Below are positions 47,746 through 54,095 of a DNA stretch of 64,000 nucleotides, in pieces. A model generated the notes under the pieces. That model had not been told where the DNA came from. It was given only the letters and a program-made list of their open reading frames with translations, and ran no database searches. Numbering within the stretch: position 1 is the stretch's first letter; each line of letters starts with the position of its first letter. Source of the DNA: a virus; IMG/VR virus record IMGVR_UViG_3300021185_002646, positions 1 to 64,000 of that record; one strand, written 5' to 3'. The position numbers and the translations under genes are program-made.

Positions 47746-48980
47746 TGGAAAAGAACACTACGCCTATTAATAAACATAGTGATACATGGTGTCCAATTCC
47801 ATTTAATGCTATTAGCTTTCATCCTACAGGAAGATTAACTCGTTGCATGATGAGTGAAACTGCAATGGGTGAAAGCTATGATAGTGAAGAATTACAAGCC
47901 TTACGTCAAGATATGCTTGACGGCAAGTGGGATAAAGAAGGTTGTGAAACTTGTTACAAGAAAGAACAACATGGAAATATTAGCCAAAGACAGAAATGGC
48001 TATTAAAAGATCCAAATAAATTTAAAAACCAAGACGGATATAACAATCCACAAGTAACAGGTAATCCTGTAAATCACATGTTCATTAATTACAGTAATAT
48101 CTGTAATTTTAAATGCAGAATGTGTAGTCCTTTATACAGTAACGGTCTTATACCAGAATTTAAGCGTCTAGCATCATTAAATATAGTTCCTAACAAATAT
48201 GATCAAAATCCTGGTGTTAAGAATATAAATTCTACCAACAGTTATTTAAAAAACAATCCAAGTAAATTAGATAGTGTAACAAGTATCTGGATTACAGGCG
48301 GAGAGCCGTTTATGGATAATAGTGTTTATGACCTCATGGATATATTAGATGAAAATGATAGATCACGAGAAGTAGACATGTGTGTTACTACAAATGGTTC
48401 AAAGGTTGATCTTAATAAATTACAAAGATGTGAAACATTAGATAATTTTATACTTGATTTAAGTCTTGATGCTCCTAATCATATGTTTGAATATATGCGT
48501 AGTGCAGGTGCATTTACTTGGACTGAAATGGAAAGATTATTAGACGAGTTAAAATATTTTAGAGAGTTAAATAGTAGTTGGTTTAAATTGCATTTAAATT
48601 CTAGCATACAAGCATATAACTTTGATACTATATTAGATTTTGATAAATTATGTAACGAACACAACACTAGTAACAATTCAAGACAACTAGTAAACCCAAG
48701 AGAATTTAGAACTGATGTATTACCAATGGAAATGCGACAGGCAGAAGTAGAAAAATTAGAAAAATACAATGTGAATAATGATGTAAATTCTGCAAGATTA
48801 AAAAGAACATTAGAAGATGCACGTTTAAATTTATTAAAGCCACAGGCAGATATAGAACAGATTAAAAAGTTTGTAAGAAGAACAGTAGAAACAGACAAGT
48901 ATAGAAATATGCATTTGTATGATTATCATAAAGAATTAGGTGACTGGGTTTATAGCACTTATAACAAATACTTTTCTTGA
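47745..48980 (+). CDS. Twitch-domain radical SAM protein
   Basis: 411 residues. The radical SAM Cys triad is CNFKCRMC (about residues 118-125), with WITGGEPFMD as the GGE motif that binds SAM. An N-terminal Cys set (WCPIPFNAISFHPTG, RCMMSE, GCETCYKKE) fits an auxiliary twitch-type cluster. Such proteins occur in many marine T4-like phages; the substrate is unknown and might be a peptide or nucleic acid base. It needs two Fe-S clusters and an electron donor, matching SufE, IscU and Fpr elsewhere in the window. It overlaps the endolysin stop by 1 nt. Confidence 0.9.
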   Translation: MEKNTTPINKHSDTWCPIPFNAISFHPTGRLTRCMMSETAMGESYDSEELQALRQDMLDGKWDKEGCETCYKKEQHGNISQRQKWLLKDPNKFKNQDGYNNPQVTGNPVNHMFINYSNICNFKCRMCSPLYSNGLIPEFKRLASLNIVPNKYDQNPGVKNINSTNSYLKNNPSKLDSVTSIWITGGEPFMDNSVYDLMDILDENDRSREVDMCVTTNGSKVDLNKLQRCETLDNFILDLSLDAPNHMFEYMRSAGAFTWTEMERLLDELKYFRELNSSWFKLHLNSSIQAYNFDTILDFDKLCNEHNTSNNSRQLVNPREFRTDVLPMEMRQAEVEKLEKYNVNNDVNSARLKRTLEDARLNLLKPQADIEQIKKFVRRTVETDKYRNMHLYDYHKELGDWVYSTYNKYFS

Positions 48981-49005
48981 CAAATAGCATAATTTACGCT
49001 ATAAT
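48977..49005 (+). promoter_or_regulatory. Perfect-consensus sigma70 promoter
   Basis: TTGACA at 48977-48982, a 17-bp spacer and TATAAT at 49000-49005, with TAGC/GCTA symmetry in the spacer. It overlaps the stop of the radical SAM gene. Confidence 0.85.
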
Positions 49006-49037
49006 ATAAAAACAATAGATTTACTTTGGAGCGTAAA

Positions 49038-49478
49038 ATGTCAATGCATCTTCTAGGACCAGAAATGTCCACTACTCAATACAGTCGTAAGAAAAACAAA
49101 AAACCAATGACTGTAGCCAAACTAGAAAAACTAAAAGTACAATGGCGACAACATAACAAAGAATGTCGTAGAAAACATATTCATGCCGCACAGTTTGAGA
49201 AGTTTGAAGACTATGTTGCATATGTAAGTGGAACATACAAAGCACCAAAACGAGATTACAAGCCTGCTCCATATCAACCCCCACAACTTAATAGAGAAAC
49301 ACCAGATTATCCTAGCCTTAGTAATAATATTGGCGGGTCAACTGCAAAGAAAGAATCTATGAAATATACAGGTGAGCGTAAACTTGTAGGTATTGCTACA
49401 ATGCACAAAAGTAACATGGTTCCTATTTTTGAAGATAATAAAGAAGAAGCAATTGAGATTGCACGTATGAGACGTTAA
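49038..49478 (+). CDS. Conserved-type phage protein (146 aa)
   Basis: The start at 49038 follows TTGGAG at a good distance; an in-frame TTG at 49026 is within that site. MSMHLLGPEMSTTQYSRKK and a basic middle (KLKVQWRQHNKECRRKH) lead to a Pro/Tyr-rich stretch (DYKPAPYQPPQL) and a compact end (KLVGIATMHKSNMVPIF). From memory similar proteins are widespread in marine T4-like phages. Function unknown. Confidence 0.7.
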   Translation: MSMHLLGPEMSTTQYSRKKNKKPMTVAKLEKLKVQWRQHNKECRRKHIHAAQFEKFEDYVAYVSGTYKAPKRDYKPAPYQPPQLNRETPDYPSLSNNIGGSTAKKESMKYTGERKLVGIATMHKSNMVPIFEDNKEEAIEIARMRR

Positions 49479-49777
49479 TGACAAAAGTTTGGAGTGTAAC
49501 TATCAAAGGAAAAAATGATACAGTTGTAATGACTGATGAACAAGCAATGATAGTTAAAATGAAGTTTATGCCAGACATTGATATACACGATTTAACTACA
49601 CTACATGGACTAACACCAGAATACTTACACAAAATAGAACGAAATAAATCTTTTGAAGGCGAAGATAAAAGTCTACTTTGGATGAAAAACAGTTTAGAAA
49701 TGGGCGTATATGGCGGCTGGCCAGGCGAATTTGAGAAAGCAGTTTGGGAATATCAAGACCTAATTGACATGAAATAG
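49478..49777 (+). CDS. Hypothetical early protein (99 aa)
   Basis: An unrecognised acidic protein; its ATG overlaps the upstream stop by 1 nt (TAATG). It ends inside the next promoter region. Confidence 0.65.
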   Translation: MTKVWSVTIKGKNDTVVMTDEQAMIVKMKFMPDIDIHDLTTLHGLTPEYLHKIERNKSFEGEDKSLLWMKNSLEMGVYGGWPGEFEKAVWEYQDLIDMK

Positions 49778-49778
49778 G

Positions 49779-49807
49779 TTGACAAAAGCAAGAACTCTTG
49801 CTATAAT
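49779..49807 (+). promoter_or_regulatory. Perfect-consensus sigma70 promoter with dyad
   Basis: TTGACA at 49779-49784, a 17-bp spacer and TATAAT at 49802-49807. The spacer contains CAAGA-AC-TCTTG, an inverted repeat placed as in the promoters at 24210 and 25464. Confidence 0.85.
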
Positions 49808-49816
49808 ATACACATA

Positions 49817-50422
49817 ATGTTAGAAAAAAGAGGAATAAAGTTGGAAGATAAAATCATACTTACAGATTGCGATGGTGTACTACTTGATTGGGAAAGTGCG
49901 TTTCATAAATGGATGGAATCACATGGACATGTTAAAGTAGCACATGGAATGTACGATATAAGTCAGCAGTATGGGTTTGAGAAAGCTCAAGGTAAACAAC
50001 TAATTAAAATATTTAATGAAAGTGCTTGGATGGGCTATTTAAAAGCGTTCCGTGATGCACGAAGTGGTGTTGCTAAACTATATGAACACGGATATCGTTT
50101 TCATTGTATTACTAGTTTAAGTTTGGATAAGAAAGCAATACGTTTGCGAAAGTACAACTTAGAGAATGTATTTGGTAAAGGTACATTTAAAGAAGTACTA
50201 TGTTTGGATACTGGTGCAGACAAAGACGAAGCATTGGCACCATATGTTGGAAGTGATGCATTTTGGATCGAGGACAAACTCGAAAATGCAGAGTGTGGGG
50301 CTAAGTTAGGATTAAAAAGTATTCTACTAAAACACGATCATAACAAAGATGAAGTCTTAATGGACGGAATAAAAATGGCAGGCAATTGGGCCGATATAGT
50401 TGACATGATTGTCAACAGTTAA
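49817..50422 (+). CDS. HAD-family phosphatase
   Basis: 201 residues from the ATG at 49817; a TTG at 49841 has a better ribosome-binding site (AGAGG) and would give 193 residues starting just before the catalytic motif. ILTDCDGVLLDWESAF is HAD motif I (nucleophile Asp in DCDGV), HCITSLS motif II, and FWIEDKLENAE motif IV. It resembles 5'(3')-deoxyribonucleotidases or phage nucleotide phosphatases. Early promoter upstream. Confidence 0.85.
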   Translation: MLEKRGIKLEDKIILTDCDGVLLDWESAFHKWMESHGHVKVAHGMYDISQQYGFEKAQGKQLIKIFNESAWMGYLKAFRDARSGVAKLYEHGYRFHCITSLSLDKKAIRLRKYNLENVFGKGTFKEVLCLDTGADKDEALAPYVGSDAFWIEDKLENAECGAKLGLKSILLKHDHNKDEVLMDGIKMAGNWADIVDMIVNS

Positions 50423-50423
50423 T

Positions 50424-51158
50424 TTATTCTTCGTCTCCGTAAATAGTTAGAACTTCAGTAACAGCGACATGTCGTTCAACATCACCTTTGGTAAAGCTGA
50501 CAACTCCAATTATATCACTACCTCTTTGTTCTAGTAGTTTTACGAAATTTTTAAGACCGTTGTCTTCGAATCCACGGTCGTGTTGTGCTAAGTCTCCTGT
50601 TACAATAATTTTAGAATTCTCGCCAATGCGTGTTAATAACATCTTCATTTGAGATGGTGTCGCATTTTGCATTTCGTCTGCTATAATCCAAGAATTCTTA
50701 AAAGTTCTACCACGCATGTATGCCAGTGGTGCAATCTCAATAATGTTCTCATTAATCATATGTTCGATTGTGCTTGGTGACCAATATTCTTCCATTACGT
50801 CAAATATAGGTCTTGTCCATGGTGCCATTTTTTCTACTAGTGTTCCTGGTAGAAATCCATGTTGTTCATCAACACTGACAGCAGGTCGTGTAATTACAAT
50901 TTTACTACATAAGTTTGAATTGTATGCGTCGATAGCCGCTAACACGCCTAGCAATGTTTTACCTGTACCAGCAGGTCCCATTGCAAACACAATGTTACGT
51001 TTTTCATCGTCAAGAAGCTCTACATAATCTTCTTGTGCGAGATTACGTGGAACAATTTGTACATGTCTTTTTCTGTGTGCGTTGAGTTGGACTATCTTAT
51101 CCTGTGAATGTTCTTGTTGATATTGTTGTTTTTTTGTTTTTCGAGCTCGTTTAGCCAT
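50424..51158 (-). CDS. phoH: PhoH-like ATPase
   Basis: 244 residues on the - strand, convergent with the HAD gene at a distance of one base. A basic start (MAKRARKTKKQQ) leads to Walker A MGPAGTGKTLLG, TRPAVSVDEQHGFLPG, IIADEMQNATPSQMKMLL (Walker B, DEMQN) and VTGDLAQHDRG, all typical of PhoH. Its role in phages is unsettled; RNA-linked NTPase activity is suspected. Very common in marine phages. Confidence 0.95.
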   Translation of the reverse strand: MAKRARKTKKQQYQQEHSQDKIVQLNAHRKRHVQIVPRNLAQEDYVELLDDEKRNIVFAMGPAGTGKTLLGVLAAIDAYNSNLCSKIVITRPAVSVDEQHGFLPGTLVEKMAPWTRPIFDVMEEYWSPSTIEHMINENIIEIAPLAYMRGRTFKNSWIIADEMQNATPSQMKMLLTRIGENSKIIVTGDLAQHDRGFEDNGLKNFVKLLEQRGSDIIGVVSFTKGDVERHVAVTEVLTIYGDEE

Positions 51159-51256
51159 GTGTTCTCCTATTTGGATGCTTGGGCCCTTTACTGCCTGCTC
51201 ATAAGTATTTAATAATATATGGTATAAGTTAACTTAGTACTAAAAGAATAAAATAG

Positions 51257-51285
51257 TTGACACTACGAACCAACTGTCATAAATA
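51257..51285 (+). promoter_or_regulatory. Overlapping early -35 and late promoter
   Basis: TTGACA at 51257-51262 lies 17 bp before TAAATA, which is part of the late octamer CATAAATA at 51278-51285. Both are 23-50 nt upstream of the ATG at 51309. Confidence 0.55.
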
Positions 51286-51308
51286 AGTATATATTAAAGG
51301 AATTCACA

Positions 51309-51839
51309 ATGGATCAAAATTATATTTTAAACAACCTAAGAGCAAACACTAGTAGAGATAGTGCATTAGAAACACTAATGGACTTTGAACGTGTAATGGA
51401 TACTGCTAACATTTATGCATACAAAAACTGGATGGAAGGCGAAATTGTCGAAGGTCCACATATTGATAGATATTGGGTAACAGTAACATTAATGTATCAT
51501 CAAGCACAAATGCCAGATCCAGAAGGTGCAATGCGTTTAACAAAAAATGGTTGTAAAGTATATTTTGCAGAAGAAGAATACATTACGGCAGCTAAATTAA
51601 AAAGTCCAGACGACAGTGAAGGACAAGACAATGCGGACGGTAAAAGACCAGGTCAATCACGTGCTAAAAGAGTTATTAAGCCTGTTTGGCTAGTAACAAT
51701 AGTAATGCCTAGAAAATACATGGACGATGTAGAGTCTAGCAAATTACGTGTAGATGACCAAGACATAAACAGCGGTGCAGTAGAACAAGCATACACAGAT
51801 GAAATATCAGCAGACAAAGAACCAGGATTAGACTTATGA
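51309..51839 (+). CDS. Conserved-type T4-like phage protein (176 aa)
   Basis: The N-terminal domain (LMDFERVMDTANIYAYKNWMEGE, split: LMDFERVMDTANIY, YKNWMEGE) with YWVTVTLMYHQAQMPDPEGAM and PVWLVTIVMPRKYMDDV is familiar from marine T4-like phages, where it is usually annotated hypothetical. A late promoter and its partner at 51836 suggest virion assembly. Function unknown. Confidence 0.7.
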   Translation: MDQNYILNNLRANTSRDSALETLMDFERVMDTANIYAYKNWMEGEIVEGPHIDRYWVTVTLMYHQAQMPDPEGAMRLTKNGCKVYFAEEEYITAAKLKSPDDSEGQDNADGKRPGQSRAKRVIKPVWLVTIVMPRKYMDDVESSKLRVDDQDINSGAVEQAYTDEISADKEPGLDL

Positions 51840-52303
51840 GCATACAACAAAACGACTTAATTGACTTAATACAATCAACATTTAGTGTTGATCAATACAA
51901 AAGCAAAGTAGGTGATGATAAAAATGTTGTTGTAGTTGCATTTGATATTAAAGACGGTGATCCTGCTAAAGATTTAAGTCAATTTATTGAATCAGGACAT
52001 GACACTATTGATGTAGATGTGTCACCAGGTCCAGACAAAGAAGGAAACTATAAAGTATTTGTTGAGTTAGAAAGAAATAGTAAATTGTTTGAAACAATTG
52101 ATGCTATACTAAAAGATATAACTCGTGTAGATGAATCAGCAAATAGTTTTATGTTTAATGCATATAAAAGTGACATGCCAGCAAAATGGAGTAAAGAAAA
52201 CTTTGAAGAAAGTGTTTACACAAGCAGTTACGATTACACAATTGCTACTGATCCAGAAGCACATGCTATAACAGAACGCATTAAATTCTTAAACAAGTAT
52301 TAA
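51836..52303 (+). CDS. Conserved-type T4-like phage protein (155 aa)
   Basis: Mixed alpha/beta, with [20 protein letters not shown] and [21 protein letters not shown] (split into two runs), reminiscent of a protein that pairs with its neighbour in marine T4-like phages. It overlaps the upstream gene by 4 nt, and its stop overlaps the ATG of infA (TAATG). Confidence 0.65.
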   Translation: MSIQQNDLIDLIQSTFSVDQYKSKVGDDKNVVVVAFDIKDGDPAKDLSQFIESGHDTIDVDVSPGPDKEGNYKVFVELERNSKLFETIDAILKDITRVDESANSFMFNAYKSDMPAKWSKENFEESVYTSSYDYTIATDPEAHAITERIKFLNKY

Positions 52304-52521
52304 TGGCGAAACAAGAAGCAGTTAAATTACAAGGAACAGTTTTAGATTCGCTACCAGGTGCTTTTTTCAAAATAGAACTAGAAAACGGGCACATTGTCAC
52401 TGGTATTATCAGTGGGAAGATAAGAAAAAACAGAATCAGGGTTTTACCCGGAGATAAAGTTGACGTAGAAATGTCACCATACGATTTAGAAAAAGGTCGT
52501 ATAACATTTAGGTACAAATAA
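52303..52521 (+). CDS. infA: Translation initiation factor IF-1
   Basis: 72 residues, exactly the length of E. coli IF1 and alignable without gaps from MAK to the end: [46 protein letters not shown] and [14 protein letters not shown]. It is a complete S1/OB fold. IF1 occupies the 30S A site during initiation and works with IF2 and IF3. A phage IF1 is unusual; IF3 and bS21 are also encoded here. It is translationally coupled to the upstream late gene, so it is probably made late. Confidence 0.95.
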   Translation: MAKQEAVKLQGTVLDSLPGAFFKIELENGHIVTGIISGKIRKNRIRVLPGDKVDVEMSPYDLEKGRITFRYK

Positions 52522-52522
52522 A

Positions 52523-52999
52523 ATGTTTATATTAGGAAAACTTAAGACATATTTAATCCTTGCAGCCGTATTGGGTGCAGTAGGATTTGGTGCGTGGAAA
52601 TATTATACATACACACAAGAACAAATTCGTGTATATGCCACAAACGCCGCAACTGCCGAACAGGCAGTAGAGTCAACACAAGCCGCACTTGACTCAGTAC
52701 AAAAAGATTTAGAACAAGTGCAGAAACAATTTAATGAGGTGACAGAAGAGTTCGGTAATGCTCAAAAACGTGTCGATACACTAGAAGAAAAATTGAGCGA
52801 ACACGACTTAGGTCAACTTGCACAAGCCAGACCTGGATTAGTTGAAAAAATAATCAACAGTGCCAGCAACGAAGTAGGCAGGTGTATGGAGATACTAAGT
52901 GGATCACCATTAACGGAGAAGGAAATAAATGCAACAAAGCCATCAAAAATCAACAGTGAGTGTCCTGATATTGCTAACCCTAACTATGTTCCTAGGTAG
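52523..52999 (+). CDS. Inner-membrane spanin-like protein (Rz-like)
   Basis: 158 residues: a single N-terminal transmembrane helix (about 8-28), then a periplasmic coiled coil (about 40-95, QAALDSVQKDLEQVQKQF) and a Cys-containing tail. This is the layout of Rz. The next gene, a lipoprotein, starts inside its 3' end, as with Rz/Rz1. Together they could fuse inner and outer membranes at lysis. Confidence 0.75.
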   Translation: MFILGKLKTYLILAAVLGAVGFGAWKYYTYTQEQIRVYATNAATAEQAVESTQAALDSVQKDLEQVQKQFNEVTEEFGNAQKRVDTLEEKLSEHDLGQLAQARPGLVEKIINSASNEVGRCMEILSGSPLTEKEINATKPSKINSECPDIANPNYVPR

Positions 53000-53378
53000 T
53001 TGTTCTACTTTAACACCAAACGTAGTTTCATACAAATCAGAACCAATTGAAAAACCAGCATTAGTACTACCTGACACATCTGTGTTGGAATTAAGAAATT
53101 CAGACTGGAATATCATTACACCAGAAGAACTCAATGGTATATTTGATAAACTAAAAAAAGACGGTGAACCTGTAGTTATATATGCATTAACTACTGAAGG
53201 GTATTCACAACTTTCTTTGAATTTTGCTGATATACTTAAATTAGTATCACAACAAAAAGCAATAATCGAAGCATACAAAGAATATTACGAACAAACAGAA
53301 AAAAATATCAATGAACACAACAGTAAAGCAAATACTCCTGTCGAAAGTTCAGAATCACTTCTCGACAAAATCTTTTAA
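52929..53378 (+). CDS. Outer-membrane spanin-like lipoprotein
   Basis: 149 residues. A signal peptide ends in a lipobox (LTMFLGSCS, Cys at about residue 25). The mature part has a C-terminal helix (about 105-135). It overlaps the Rz-like gene by 71 nt in another frame, the classical embedded or overlapping arrangement. It is longer than most Rz1 proteins. The start follows AAGGA. Confidence 0.75.
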   Translation: MQQSHQKSTVSVLILLTLTMFLGSCSTLTPNVVSYKSEPIEKPALVLPDTSVLELRNSDWNIITPEELNGIFDKLKKDGEPVVIYALTTEGYSQLSLNFADILKLVSQQKAIIEAYKEYYEQTEKNINEHNSKANTPVESSESLLDKIF

Positions 53379-53405
53379 AAACACTAGCGTTTAAGGCTCT
53401 TCGTT

Positions 53406-54095
53406 ATGTCAATAAATACTACGATGAAGAAGTTTAAAAACCCTTGGTTTATTCTTGGCCTAGAACCAGGTGCTACTTTAAAAGAGGTCAAACTAGCATA
53501 TAAAAGATTAGCTCTTAAAAATCATCCTGATAAGGGCGGTACTATTGCTGACTGGCTTTCTATAAGTGATGCATATGAATCTATAACAGAAAAGAAACAT
53601 ATACCTATAGTAAAGTCAACAGATACACAAATGATAGATTTGCCACTTACTATTGAACAACAGATTAATGGAGTTAACGATTATGTTGAAATTGACGATT
53701 TATACTTAAAAGTAAATATTCCACCCGGTGTTTTAGCAGGTGATAAGTTTAAAATAACTGATAAGCGAAAAAAATATATAATAAATGTGAAAGAAAAGGC
53801 AAATAAAGTCTTTACAAGATCAGGAAATAATATTATAATGTATAAGACTTTAGACGTTATTGATGTAATGAAACTGAATTCGTTTATGATTATTACACCA
53901 ACAGGAGAACGAGCTGAAATACAAATACCACCAGATACAGTAACAGGTAGTATTATTGTATTAAAGGGACACGGTCTTTTGAATAGAAAGAGTAAAAGAA
54001 AGGGAAATTTAAGGATACATATTAAGGTATCCATACCATACTTAAATAGTACTAACATGGAAGAATTTATAACGAGGTTAAGGACAAATGACTGA
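53406..54095 (+). CDS. DnaJ/CbpA-like co-chaperone
   Basis: 229 residues. The J-domain has LKEVKLAYKRLALKNHPDKGG with the HPD motif (split: LKEVKLAYKRLAL, KNHPDKGG). There is no Gly/Phe-zinc region, and the rest matches the two substrate-binding beta domains of CbpA (VKVNIPPGVLAGDKF-like KVNIPPGVLAGDKF, IQIPPDTVTGSIIVLKGHG). An AATAAATA at 53411 lies 5 nt before a second in-frame ATG at 53424, which may be the true start. It would use host DnaK. It overlaps clpA by 8 nt. Confidence 0.9.
   Translation: MSINTTMKKFKNPWFILGLEPGATLKEVKLAYKRLALKNHPDKGGTIADWLSISDAYESITEKKHIPIVKSTDTQMIDLPLTIEQQINGVNDYVEIDDLYLKVNIPPGVLAGDKFKITDKRKKYIINVKEKANKVFTRSGNNIIMYKTLDVIDVMKLNSFMIITPTGERAEIQIPPDTVTGSIIVLKGHGLLNRKSKRKGNLRIHIKVSIPYLNSTNMEEFITRLRTND
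53411..53418 (+). promoter_or_regulatory. Late-type promoter element AATAAATA, leaderless context
   Basis: It lies inside the annotated start of the dnaJ gene, 5 nt before the in-frame ATG at 53424, the same spacing seen at 29791 and 39685. Confidence 0.45.
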
